Shown here one piece after another: positions 32,550 to 40,899 of a stretch of 64,000 nt of DNA. The position numbers were made by a program, and so were the translations under genes. The notes beneath the pieces are model-generated. The model was not told the DNA's origin and searched no databases. It saw only the letters and a program-made list of their open reading frames with translations. This DNA is from Streptomyces caniferus (GTDB lineage Bacteria > Actinomycetota > Actinomycetes > Streptomycetales > Streptomycetaceae): positions 1,249,501 to 1,313,500 of the forward strand of contig NZ_BLIN01000005.1 of assembly GCF_009811555.1 (NCBI RefSeq), given 5' to 3'. Position 1 is the first letter of the stretch; each line of letters starts with the position of its first letter.

Positions 32550-33773
32550 TCACCGCCGCACGCGGGGCATCCCCAGGCCGATCCAGGAGATGATTTCGCG
32601 TTGGATCTCGTTGTTGCCGCCGCCGAAGGTGAAGATGACGGCGGAGCGGTAGCCGCGTTCCAGTTCGCCGTGCAGTACTGCGCCGGCGGAGCCCTCTTTG
32701 AGGGGGCCCGCGGAGCCGAGGATCTCCATCAGCCAGGCGTAGGCGTCGCGGCGGGCCTCGGAGCCGTAGACCTTGACCGCGGAGGCGTCCTGGGGGGTGA
32801 GCGTGTGGTGCTGGAGGGCGTCGACCATCTGCCAGTTCAGCAGCTTCATGGCGTCGAGTCGGGTGTGGGTGCGGGCCAGTCGTCCGCGGACCCAGCCGAG
32901 GTCGATGACCCGGCGGCCGTCGGCGAGTTCGGTGTCGGCGGCCCAGCGCTGGACGTTGTGCAGCGCGCGGATGGCCATGGTGCCGTGGGCGGCGAGGGTG
33001 ACCCGCTCGTGGTTGAGCTGGTTGGTGATGATCCGCCAGCCCTTGTTCTCCCCGCCGACGCGACGGGAGGCGGGGACGGTGATGTTCTCGTAGTAGCTGG
33101 CGGTGGTGTCGTGCGAGGCGAGGGTGTTGATCAGGGTGCACGAGTAGCCGGGGTCGCTGGTGGGGACGAGGAGCATGGTGATGCCCTTGTGGGGCGGGGC
33201 TTCCGGGTCGGTGCGCACGGCGAGCCATACCCAGTCCGCAGTGTCGCCGTTGGTCGTCCAGATCTTCTGGCCGTTGACGACGTAGTGGCCGGTCTCCTCG
33301 TCGCCCACCCGTACGGCGCGGGTCTTGAGGGCGGCCAGATCGGTGCCGGCGTCCGGTTCGCTGTAGCCGATGGCGAAGTCGATCTCGCCGGAGAGGATCC
33401 GGGGCAGGAAGTAGGCCTTCTGTTCGTCGGTGCCGAACTGCATGATCGTCGGGCCGACGGTGTTCAGCGCCATCAGCGGCAGCGGCACGCCCGCCTGGGC
33501 CGCCTCGTCGAAGAAGATGAACTGCTCCGTCGGGGACAGGCCGCGCCCGCCGAACTCCTTGGGCCAGCCGACGCCGAGCCAGCCGTCGGCGCCCAGCCTG
33601 CGCACGGTCTCGCGGTAGAACCGCTTCTGGGCGGCGGGGTCGGTGAGGGGGGCGGCTCCGGCGGCCTCGGAGCCACCGGGGGCCGGGTGGGCACGGTCCG
33701 GCACCAGTTCGGCGAAGTACGTGCGCAGCTCGGCGCGCAACTGCTGCTGCTCGGGGGTGTATTCGAGGTGCAC
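32550..33773 (-). CDS. Acyl-CoA dehydrogenase, FadE26/FadE29-type
   Basis: The 407-residue flavoenzyme starts at GTG (VHLEYTPEQQQLRAEL), just after GGAGGGG. LGVGWPKEFGGRGLSPTEQ, FAIGYSEPDAGTDLAALKT, YVVNGQKIWTTNGDTADWVWLA and the C-terminal IFTFGGGNNEIQREIISWIGLGMPRVRR match the steroid side-chain dehydrogenases I recall from M. tuberculosis (ChsE-type). These are alpha2beta2 complexes; Glu256 in LNHERVTL is at the expected catalytic-base position. Its usual partner subunit gene is absent. A KstR-like box lies about 90 bases upstream, linking it to the thiolase block at 7.9-13.7 kb. Confidence 0.8.
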   Translation of the reverse strand: MHLEYTPEQQQLRAELRTYFAELVPDRAHPAPGGSEAAGAAPLTDPAAQKRFYRETVRRLGADGWLGVGWPKEFGGRGLSPTEQFIFFDEAAQAGVPLPLMALNTVGPTIMQFGTDEQKAYFLPRILSGEIDFAIGYSEPDAGTDLAALKTRAVRVGDEETGHYVVNGQKIWTTNGDTADWVWLAVRTDPEAPPHKGITMLLVPTSDPGYSCTLINTLASHDTTASYYENITVPASRRVGGENKGWRIITNQLNHERVTLAAHGTMAIRALHNVQRWAADTELADGRRVIDLGWVRGRLARTHTRLDAMKLLNWQMVDALQHHTLTPQDASAVKVYGSEARRDAYAWLMEILGSAGPLKEGSAGAVLHGELERGYRSAVIFTFGGGNNEIQREIISWIGLGMPRVRR

Positions 33774-33860
33774 GGCCCCTCCAGTTCGTCCGGTCCGGTC
33801 GTCCGGTCCGCGGGGCACGGGATGCTGACGGCCCGTCGGCTGCCGGATCGAGGGGCACAG

Positions 33861-33874
33861 TAGAACTTGTTTCA
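33861..33874. promoter_or_regulatory. KstR-like operator upstream of the FadE-type gene
   Basis: TAGAACTTGTTTCA fits TNNAACNNGTTNNA and shares TAGAAC-NN-GTT-N-CA with the box at 11895-11908. It lies between the FadE-type gene (start 33773, minus) and the SDR gene stop (33961), so it most likely controls the FadE gene. Confidence 0.6.
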
Positions 33875-33960
33875 GTAATACGGAAGGGCGGGCGGGCCGG
33901 GAGGTGCGGCCGGTCCGGGTGGATCCCGGTCGGCCCGGGAGGGGCGGCCAGAACCCTCGG

Positions 33961-34755
33961 TCAGGGGACGATCGAGTCGACGTAGCCGCCGTCGACGCGG
34001 ACGGCCGCGCCGGTTGTCGCCGAGGCGAGGGGGGAGCTGAGGTAGACCACCATGGCGGCGATCTCGTCCGGTTCGATCAGTCGCTGGATCAGTGACTGCG
34101 GCCGGTACTCCCGCATGAAGGCGCGCTGCGCCTCGTCCCACGGCAGGTCACGGCCGACGAGGTCATGGACGAAGTCCTCGACCCCGCCCGTATGGGTCGG
34201 CCCGGCGATGACCGAGTTCACGCACACCCCACTCCCGGCCGCCTCCTTCGCGAAGCCCCGGGACACCGCGAGCAGCGCCGTCTTGGACATCCCGTAATGG
34301 ATCATCTCCGCCGGAATCACCACGGCGGAGTCGCTGGCGATGTTCTGGATGCGGCCCCAGCCCCGCTCGGTCATGCCGGGCAGATAGCGGCGGATCATCC
34401 GGACGGCCGTGAGCACATTGATCTCGAAGTACCGCCGCCACTCGGCGTCGTCGATCTCCAGGGCGGGCCGGGAGCCGAAGACGCCCAGGTTGTTGATGAG
34501 GATGTCCGCCTGGGGTACGGCCTCGGCGACCTGGTCGAGGCCGCTGTCGGTGCCGATGTCGCCGGGCGCCGCGAGGAAGGCGGCGGTCGGCTCCCGGGTG
34601 CGCATCCGCTCCAGTGCGGCCTCCACGGAGCCGGTACTGCGGCCGTTCACGGCGACCCGGGCTCCGGCGCGGGCCAGCCCCAGGGCGATGGCCGCCCCGA
34701 TGCCCTGCGTCGAGCCGGTCACCATCGCGGTCCGGCCGGTGAGATCGATCTGCAC
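33961..34755 (-). CDS. Short-chain dehydrogenase/reductase
   Basis: The 264-residue protein has the classical SDR features TGSTQGIG (13-20, NAD(P)-binding), NNLGVFG, and the catalytic Ser and Y-x-x-x-K in IHYGMSKTALL. The C-terminus is GAAVRVDGGYVDSIVP. The GTG start with GGAGAAG upstream is preferred over the longer Arg-rich frame. Sequence style fits 3-oxoacyl reductase/alcohol dehydrogenases. Location just upstream of the FadE gene (same strand) makes a role in acyl or steroid oxidation possible but unproven. Confidence 0.85.
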   Translation of the reverse strand: MQIDLTGRTAMVTGSTQGIGAAIALGLARAGARVAVNGRSTGSVEAALERMRTREPTAAFLAAPGDIGTDSGLDQVAEAVPQADILINNLGVFGSRPALEIDDAEWRRYFEINVLTAVRMIRRYLPGMTERGWGRIQNIASDSAVVIPAEMIHYGMSKTALLAVSRGFAKEAAGSGVCVNSVIAGPTHTGGVEDFVHDLVGRDLPWDEAQRAFMREYRPQSLIQRLIEPDEIAAMVVYLSSPLASATTGAAVRVDGGYVDSIVP

Positions 34756-34875
34756 GGCTCTTCTCCGTTCTCGGTTCACCACCCCCGCCCGCCGCGAGCG
34801 GGCACTGCCCGCCGCACGCACGAAGGCCCGGTCCGGCACCTCCGCGGCGCCGGACCGGGCCCTGCCCGGACTCCA

Positions 34876-35298
34876 TCAGCCCACGGCGTGCTTCGCCGGA
34901 TGGTTCGGCTGCACCCGGAGGCGCTGGACGTCCTTGCAGTACCTGACGGCGCCGCTGCTGGTCACGTACCTCGCCGCGACCCAGACCGGCCGCTCCTCGC
35001 GGGTCAGGTACCAGACGGTGTTGCCACCCACGCTCTGGGTGCGGACCTTGCACACCAGGCCGACCTGCGCACGGTGGTGGAGGTGGCCGCGTACGGAGGA
35101 GTCCGTGCTGGGGTACTGACGCTGGCTCAGGCCCGTCTTGGCAGTGACCACGCCGAAGGGCTTGGCGGGGCCGGGGGTCGTCGCGTGCGCCGGCGCCGCC
35201 GCGAGCAGCGTTGCGCCGAGGGCGAGGGCCGCGGTGAGTGCGCCCGCGCCGGCTGCGAGCTGCTTGCCTCGGGCCGCGAGGAGGTCGGTCGTGGGCAT
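34876..35298 (-). CDS. Small secreted SH3-like protein
   Basis: The 140-residue precursor starts MPTTDLLAARGKQLAAG after AGGAGA. It has a signal peptide ending near AHATTPGP (about 36-40). The mature part (about 100 residues) contains KTGLSQRQYPSTDSSVRGHL and GNTVWYLTREERPVWVAARYV, the pattern of bacterial SH3 domains that bind cell-wall peptides. Two Cys residues (LVCKV and RYCKD) probably form a disulphide. It lacks an enzymatic domain, so it may bind cell wall or a partner. Such small SH3 proteins are common in Streptomyces. Confidence 0.75.
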   Translation of the reverse strand: MPTTDLLAARGKQLAAGAGALTAALALGATLLAAAPAHATTPGPAKPFGVVTAKTGLSQRQYPSTDSSVRGHLHHRAQVGLVCKVRTQSVGGNTVWYLTREERPVWVAARYVTSSGAVRYCKDVQRLRVQPNHPAKHAVG

Positions 35299-35472
35299 AG
35301 GGGTCTCCTGTTCTCGACGCGCAATGCCACCCATTGGCGCGAAGTGGACATTACGCGGAAATCACCCTAGGGATGTGGGGAAACGACGAACAGGCCGCCG
35401 ATCGTGTGACGGCGCAAGTACGCCCGCGACACGGGCAGTCGCCGCCCCGGGAGACACCGGAGCCGACGCGGG

Positions 35473-36237
35473 TCAGCCCTCGGTGCCAGCGGCGTGGATC
35501 CCGAAGTGTCCTCCCTGCGGATCCCGGATCACCGCGACCCTCGGCCCCTCGGGCACATCCGTCGGGGGCACCAGCAGCATGCCCCCCGACTCGGCGGCCC
35601 GGGCGGCCGTCTCGTCGACGTCGGCGACCGCGAAGTACGGCAGCCAGTGCGCCCTGACGTCGTCCGGATAGAACTCGTCCAGCGCGCTCATCCCGCCGAA
35701 GTCGGCGCCGTCGACCCCCCATTGCGGGTAGTCCTTGTGCGTGCCGACGGTCCAGCCGAAGATCCGGGTGTAGAAGGCCTTGGCGGCCTCCTCGTCCCGG
35801 GTCGCGAGCTCGACCCAGCCGAGCGATCCCGGGGCGTTGAACACCGCGGCGCCGGCGAAGGACCGGCCCTGCCACAGCGAGAAGATGGCGCCTTCCGGGT
35901 CGGCCAGTACGGCGAAGCGGCCCAGGTCGAAGACGTCCATCGGCGCCATCAGCTGATGCCCGCCCGCCTCGGTGACCGCGGCGGCCTGCGCATCGGCGTC
36001 CCGCGTCGCGAACGACACGGTCCAGGCGGTCGGCTGGCCGGGGGCGTAGAGCGGGGTCAGCGCGGCGACCGGGGCGCCCCCGAGGTACAGCATGGTGTAG
36101 CCGCCGGCTTCGTCCCGCGGGTCGGTCTCGGCACGCCAGCCGAAGACCTGGCGGTAGTAGACCTTGGCGGCAGCCACGTCCGAGGTCCCCAGCTCCACCC
36201 AGCAGGGCGCGCCGGGGGTGGGCTCAGTGATCTTCAC
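35473..36237 (-). CDS. VOC family protein (two glyoxalase-like domains)
   Basis: The 254-residue protein starts at GTG (VKITEPTPGAPCWVELGTSD), 10-12 bases after GGAGGG. Two VOC modules are visible. One (about 10-120) has AAAKVYYRQVFGW and FAVLADPEGAIFSLWQG. The other (about 130-250) has LGWVELATRDEEAAKAFYTR and RVAVIRDPQGGHFGIH. It is a paralogue of the protein at 18015-18815 with the same tandem layout, possibly a binding or detoxification protein. The substrate is unknown. It stands alone, with the SH3-like protein gene downstream and the TetX-like gene upstream. Confidence 0.85.
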   Translation of the reverse strand: MKITEPTPGAPCWVELGTSDVAAAKVYYRQVFGWRAETDPRDEAGGYTMLYLGGAPVAALTPLYAPGQPTAWTVSFATRDADAQAAAVTEAGGHQLMAPMDVFDLGRFAVLADPEGAIFSLWQGRSFAGAAVFNAPGSLGWVELATRDEEAAKAFYTRIFGWTVGTHKDYPQWGVDGADFGGMSALDEFYPDDVRAHWLPYFAVADVDETAARAAESGGMLLVPPTDVPEGPRVAVIRDPQGGHFGIHAAGTEG

Positions 36238-36401
36238 GGTGTCTTCCGTCCCTCCACGCCGGCCCGTGGCCGGACGGTGCCGCGCTCGCGTCCGCACTCT
36301 GCCGGCCGGTATCCGTACGCTGCCGATCGTCCGATGAGCGCGAGGAGGGCGCAACTGGAAGCGCCGTCGGCCGCGGGGCCCCCGATGGCCACGCCGGGTC
36401 G

Positions 36402-37610
36402 CTACGGCCGCGGGTCGCCGAAGGCGGCGCGCAGATGGCGGAGCGAGCCGCGCGGGGCGTCCGGGGCGAGGGCGTCGGCCAGCGCGCGGGCGTCGGCCTC
36501 GGCGGCCTCGGCGGCGCGGGGCAGCATGGCCGTTTCGTAGGCGCGTACCGCCTCGTCCGGGTCGCCGTGCCCGGTGAGGGCCCCGCCGAGTTCGGCGCCG
36601 TCGAGCATGGCGAGGTCGGCGCCCCTGCCGGTGAAGGGTGACATCAGGTGCGCGGCGTCGCCGAGCAGGGTCAGGCCCGGGGTGTGGGTCCAGAGGTGCG
36701 GCACCGGCAGGGCGAACAACGGCCGGTTGACGAACCCGCCGTCGTTGTCCCGCAGAAGTGTCAGCAGCCGCTCGTCCCAGTCGGCGAACCGGTCGAGCAG
36801 CACGGCGCGGACGGCCTCGGTGTCCTCCTTCCGCACCCCGGCGTCCAGCGCCCAGTCCTGGGAGCCGCGGAAGGCGGCGTAGAGGCGGATGCGGCCGCGG
36901 CCGTCGCGCCGGGCGAGGAGTCCTTGCGCGGCGGACTCCGCCCGCATGCTGCCGCCGCCGACCAGGCGGGCGACCTCCGGGTGGCGGGTGTCGGCGTCCT
37001 CGAATCCGGACTCGACGAAGGTGACACCGGTGTAGTGGGGGGCGGCGTCGGAGAGCATCGGCCGGACCCGGGACCAGGTTCCGTCGGCGCCGATGACCAG
37101 GTCGAAGGTCTCGGTGTGGCCGTCGTCGAACTCGGCCTTGTGGCGGCCGTCGCCGAGCGGGTGCAGCGTGCGCAGATAGCTGCGCCAGCGCACGGTGTCC
37201 GGGGCGAGGGAGTCCAGCAGCAGCCGGCGCAGCGCGGCCCGGTCGATCTCGGAGCGGTCGGTCGCGGAGCGGTCGGCCTCGGGGCGGCCGGTCTCGGGGC
37301 GGCCGGTCTCGCCGGGGGCGGGGGCGGGGACGTGGTGGAAGAGCACCGTCGCGGTGTGGTCGAGCAGCCGCACCTCCTGCCCCTCGGGGCAGGCGAGCGC
37401 GGCGAACTCCTCGTACAGACCGGCCGCGCCCAGCGCCTCCTGAGCGATCGTCACCGGCAATCCCAGCGTGCCGCCCTGGGGGCGGGCGTCGGCGGAGGCG
37501 TCATGGTCGAAGACGGTGACGGGCACGCCGTTGCGCTGCAGGACGCGGGCACAGGTCAGCCCGCCGGGGCCGGCGCCGATGATCGCGATACGGGGAGTCC
37601 TGGGGGTCAT
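36402..37610 (-). CDS. FAD-dependent monooxygenase, TetX-like family
   Basis: The 402-residue flavoprotein begins MTPRTPRIAIIGAGPGGLTC (Rossmann FAD motif) and has GGTLGLPVTIAQEALGAAGL, which resembles the TetX N-terminus. It also has the conserved DRSEIDRAALRRLLLDSL, VIGADGTWSRVRP and LLGDAAHLMSPFTGRGADLAM (FAD/NAD motif). Group A aromatic hydroxylases of this sort modify drugs or pigments; tetracycline inactivation cannot be inferred from family alone. A repetitive insert (ETGRPETGRPEADRSATD) of about 20 residues sits just before the EIDR motif. AAGGAG precedes the ATG. Confidence 0.8.
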   Translation of the reverse strand: MTPRTPRIAIIGAGPGGLTCARVLQRNGVPVTVFDHDASADARPQGGTLGLPVTIAQEALGAAGLYEEFAALACPEGQEVRLLDHTATVLFHHVPAPAPGETGRPETGRPEADRSATDRSEIDRAALRRLLLDSLAPDTVRWRSYLRTLHPLGDGRHKAEFDDGHTETFDLVIGADGTWSRVRPMLSDAAPHYTGVTFVESGFEDADTRHPEVARLVGGGSMRAESAAQGLLARRDGRGRIRLYAAFRGSQDWALDAGVRKEDTEAVRAVLLDRFADWDERLLTLLRDNDGGFVNRPLFALPVPHLWTHTPGLTLLGDAAHLMSPFTGRGADLAMLDGAELGGALTGHGDPDEAVRAYETAMLPRAAEAAEADARALADALAPDAPRGSLRHLRAAFGDPRP

Positions 37611-37871
37611 GACGCTCCTTGGCTGGGCAGGACGGCGATGCCTCCCCCTCAGAAAAGCACATCGTCCCAAAACGCCTTACGGCTGCGCTTTCCGGGCAAC
37701 TCGCCCCATGCACCGCGGGTCCGCCACAAGGCGATCTGCGGCAGGTCGGCGGAGTGATCGGGCGTGCGGACGGGTAGATCACCCCAGGTCGGGACCTCGC
37801 GGGAGCCATCGGCGGGGATTCGCCCGACAAAAAGGACAGTTGATCGTTTAACGCTGGACGCGTTTGCGGAA

Positions 37872-37890
37872 TTAGGTATGCCTAACCTAA
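37872..37890. promoter_or_regulatory. Iron box (DmdR/IdeR-type operator) of the siderophore locus
   Basis: TTAGGTATGCCTAACCTAA is a near-perfect 19-base palindrome matching the DmdR1/IdeR consensus (TTAGGTTAGGCTCACCTAA-like). It ends 11 bases before the GTG of the first FecCD gene. Iron-loaded repressor here would shut the locus off. No other iron box was found in the 12-kb locus. Confidence 0.85.
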
Positions 37891-37901
37891 TGTAACGACG
37901 C

Positions 37902-38948
37902 GTGCCGACGATCAAACCACCTGCCACTGCACCCCCTGTGCCCGATGCGCTTCCCGCCGCGAACGTCCTGCGGCGCGTCCCGCTGTTCGCGGCCGGGCTC
38001 TGTGCCCTGGCGGTCTGTGCCGCCCTGAGCCTCGCTCTCGGCGCCCGGTCCGTACCGCTGTCCACCGTGTGGGACGCGCTGTCCGGCGCCGTCCACGGGC
38101 GGGACGCCCTGGTGGTGACGGGGCTTCGGCTGCCGCGCACGGTGGTCGCCCTCGCGGTCGGCGCGGCGCTCGGTGTGGCCGGAGCGGTCGTCCAGGGCGT
38201 CACCCGCAACCCGCTCGCGTCCCCGACGACACTCGGCATCAACGCGGGCGCGAGCTTCGCGGTGGTCACCGCGATCTATGCACTGCATCTGACCCGCCCC
38301 TCCCAGTACGTCTGGTTCGCGTTCGCGGGAGCCGCGGCCGCCGCACTGTTCGCCCAGGCACTGGCACGGCGCGCGGGTGATCTCGACCCCGCGCGCCTCG
38401 CGCTGGGCGGCACCGTCCTCCAACTCGTCCTGATCTCCTGGACGTCGACGGTCATGCTGGCCAGCAAGCGGTCGCTGGACGAGGCCCGGTTCTGGATGGC
38501 CGGTTCACTGTCCGAGCGCCCGCTGACGGTGCTCTACCCGGTGCTGCCGACCCTGGCGCTCGGACTGGTCCTCGCGCTGGCCCTCGCCCCCGCGCTCAAC
38601 GCGCTGGCGCTGGGCGACGATGCGGCGCAGGCGCTGGGCGTACGGGTGTCCCGGATCCGCGTGGCCGGCGGTCTGTCCGTCGTCCTGCTCGCCGCGTCGG
38701 CGGTGGCCGTGGCCGGTCCGCTCGCCTTCATCGGGCTGGCCGCCCCGCACCTGGTGCGCCAGCTGATGCGCACCTCCGACCACCGGATCGTGGTACCGGC
38801 CTCGCTGATCGCCGGTCCCCTGCTGCTGCTCACCGCCGACATCCTCGGACGGATCGTCATCCGGCCGTCCGAACTGCAGGTCGGCATCATCAGCGCGTTC
38901 CTCGGCGCGCCGCTGCTGGCGCTGCTGGCCCGGAAGGTGGCCCGATGA
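37902..38948 (+). CDS. FecCD-family siderophore ABC transporter permease
   Basis: The 348-residue membrane protein has about nine to ten hydrophobic segments and the FecCD signatures LRLPRTVVALAVGAALGVAGAV, TRNPLASPTTLGINAGASF and the cytoplasmic loop GLAAPHLVRQLMR that contacts the ATPase. It transports ferric siderophore across the membrane together with the second permease. GTG at 37902 follows the iron box directly and has no obvious ribosome site; GTG at 37938 is an alternative. It overlaps the next gene by 4 bases (ATGA). Confidence 0.85.
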   Translation: MPTIKPPATAPPVPDALPAANVLRRVPLFAAGLCALAVCAALSLALGARSVPLSTVWDALSGAVHGRDALVVTGLRLPRTVVALAVGAALGVAGAVVQGVTRNPLASPTTLGINAGASFAVVTAIYALHLTRPSQYVWFAFAGAAAAALFAQALARRAGDLDPARLALGGTVLQLVLISWTSTVMLASKRSLDEARFWMAGSLSERPLTVLYPVLPTLALGLVLALALAPALNALALGDDAAQALGVRVSRIRVAGGLSVVLLAASAVAVAGPLAFIGLAAPHLVRQLMRTSDHRIVVPASLIAGPLLLLTADILGRIVIRPSELQVGIISAFLGAPLLALLARKVAR

Positions 38949-40021
38949 CCGACGTCGTACGCAACGAGAAGACGCCCGGCCCGTCGTCCGCCACCCCGCC
39001 CCCGGCCTCCGGGCGGCGACACCCGGTGCGCCGGACCGCGCTGCTCGCGCTCGCCGGTGCGGTGCTGCTCGGCGCCCTGGTGACGGTGTCCGTGGCCAAC
39101 GGCGATCTGCCGCTGCCGCCCGCCGATGCGGTCAAGGGCCTGTTCGGGCTCGGCGATTCCGCCACGGTGCTGGTGGTCCAGCAGTTCCGGGCCCCGCGGA
39201 TGGTCGCGGCGATCGTCGCGGGGGCGGGCCTGGCGGTGGCCGGTGCCCTGCTGCAGCGGCTGTTCCGCAATCCGCTCGCCTCCCCCGATGTGATGGGGGT
39301 GACCGGCGGCGCCTCGTTCGGCGCGGTGGCGATGCTGGCCGCCGGGGCCTCGCAGGCGCTGATGCCGCTGGCCGCGCTGGGCGGCGGACTGCTCGCCGCG
39401 GTGCTGCTGGGGGTGTTCGGCTGGCGCTCCGGGGTCAGCGTGACCCGCCTGGTGCTGGTCGGTCTCGCCGTGCAGGCGGGCCTGTCGGCGGCGGTGAGCT
39501 TCATGGTCGTCCGCTTCCCCACCGAACTCGCGGGGTCGGCCCTGCAGTGGACGACGGGCTCGGTGTACGGGCGGACCTGGACCGAAGTGTGGTCGGCCGG
39601 CGGGGCGATGGCCGTGGCGCTGCTCGCCGCCTTCGCGCTGCACCGCCGGCTGGCCGTCCTCGACCTGGGCGACGACTCGGCCGGCGCGCTCGGCCTGCAC
39701 ACCCACACCGCCCGGCTGCAGGTCCTGGTCGTCGCCATCGTGCTGGCCTCGCTGGCCGCCGCGCTGACCGGCCCGGTCGCCTTCGTCGCGCTCGCCGTTC
39801 CGCACATCGTGCGGCTCCTCGCCGGGCCGCCGACCGCCGGGACGCTGGCGCTGTCCGGCCTCGCCGGTGCCGTGCTGCTGCTCGCCTCCGATCTCGTGGC
39901 GCAGTACCTGCTGCCGGTCGGCGGGCTGCCGGTCGGGGTGGTCACCGCCACGCTGGGCGCGCCGTGGCTGCTGGTGTTGATGATCCGTCAGAGCAGTTCC
40001 GTCAACAGGAGTGTCCGATGA
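38945..40021 (+). CDS. FecCD-family siderophore ABC transporter permease
   Basis: The 358-residue second half of the permease dimer has a hydrophilic N-terminal 30 residues and then about ten transmembrane segments. Signatures are FRAPRMVAAIVAGAGLAVAGAL, RNPLASPDVMGVTGGASFGAV and the ATPase-contact loop ALAVPHIVRLLAG. It is translationally coupled to both flanking genes by 4-base ATGA overlaps, so the two permeases and ATPase are made in fixed proportion. The partner binding protein is encoded at 40900. Confidence 0.9.
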   Translation: MTDVVRNEKTPGPSSATPPPASGRRHPVRRTALLALAGAVLLGALVTVSVANGDLPLPPADAVKGLFGLGDSATVLVVQQFRAPRMVAAIVAGAGLAVAGALLQRLFRNPLASPDVMGVTGGASFGAVAMLAAGASQALMPLAALGGGLLAAVLLGVFGWRSGVSVTRLVLVGLAVQAGLSAAVSFMVVRFPTELAGSALQWTTGSVYGRTWTEVWSAGGAMAVALLAAFALHRRLAVLDLGDDSAGALGLHTHTARLQVLVVAIVLASLAAALTGPVAFVALAVPHIVRLLAGPPTAGTLALSGLAGAVLLLASDLVAQYLLPVGGLPVGVVTATLGAPWLLVLMIRQSSSVNRSVR

Positions 40022-40830
40022 CCGCCAACCAGCTCTCCACCCAGGGACTCGATCTCCGCTACGGCGACCGGCTGATCGTCGGCGGCCTCGATCTGGTGCT
40101 GCCCGGCGGCGCCGTCACCGCCGTCGTCGGCCCCAACGCCTGCGGCAAGTCGACGCTGCTGCGCGGTCTGACCCGGCTGCTGGCGCCGTCGGCCGGCACC
40201 GTCGCGCTGGACGGCGCCGACATCCACCGGATGCCGGCGCGGGCGCTGGCGCTGCGCATGGGGCTGCTGCCGCAACAGCCGGTCACCCCCGACGCGATCA
40301 CGGTCGAGGCGCTCGTACGGCTGGGCCGCTACCCGCACCAGCGGCTGCTGAGCCCCTGGTCGGCGGCGGACCAGCAGGCGGTGGAGGAGGCGCTTCGGCG
40401 CACCGGCACCGTGGAGCTGCGCGACCAGCCCGTCGACCGGCTCTCCGGCGGCCAGCGGCAGCGCGCCTGGATCGCGCTCGCGCTGGCGCAGGACACCGAA
40501 CTGCTGCTGCTCGACGAGCCGACCACGTTCCTGGACCTGCGGCACCAGCTCGATGTCCTCGATCTGGTCGCCGAGCTGCACTCCGAGGCGGGCCGCACCG
40601 TGGTGATGGTGCTGCACGACCTCGGGCAGGCGGCCCGCTACGCGGATCACCTCGTGGTCCTCAAGGACGGGCAGCTGGCAGCGGCCGGCGCACCGGCGGA
40701 CGTACTCGACGCGGAGCTGGTCAAGTCCGTGTTCGACGTGGACTGCCGGGTGATCCCCGACCCCGAGACCGGCACCCCGCTGGTCGTCCCCCGGGGCAGC
40801 GCGAAACGGCACACCGCCCTTTCCGCCTGA
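40018..40830 (+). CDS. Siderophore ABC transporter ATP-binding protein (FecE/FhuC-type)
   Basis: The 270-residue ATPase has Walker A GPNACGKST (38-46), signature LSGGQRQ (142-148), Walker B LLLLDEPTTFLDLRHQ (from 162) and the switch His in VVMVLHDLGQAARYADH. The Q-loop, GLLPQQPVTPDAITVEALV, is typical of iron-siderophore importers. ATG overlaps the upstream stop (ATGA). It energises uptake through the FecCD permeases. A 69-base spacer separates it from the lipoprotein gene. Confidence 0.9.
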   Translation: MTANQLSTQGLDLRYGDRLIVGGLDLVLPGGAVTAVVGPNACGKSTLLRGLTRLLAPSAGTVALDGADIHRMPARALALRMGLLPQQPVTPDAITVEALVRLGRYPHQRLLSPWSAADQQAVEEALRRTGTVELRDQPVDRLSGGQRQRAWIALALAQDTELLLLDEPTTFLDLRHQLDVLDLVAELHSEAGRTVVMVLHDLGQAARYADHLVVLKDGQLAAAGAPADVLDAELVKSVFDVDCRVIPDPETGTPLVVPRGSAKRHTALSA

Positions 40831-40899
40831 CCCGGCCCCTCCCCCGCACCCCCCACGACCTCTCCCCTTTCCGCTCCCCCTCAAGGAAGTTGCCTCCTC

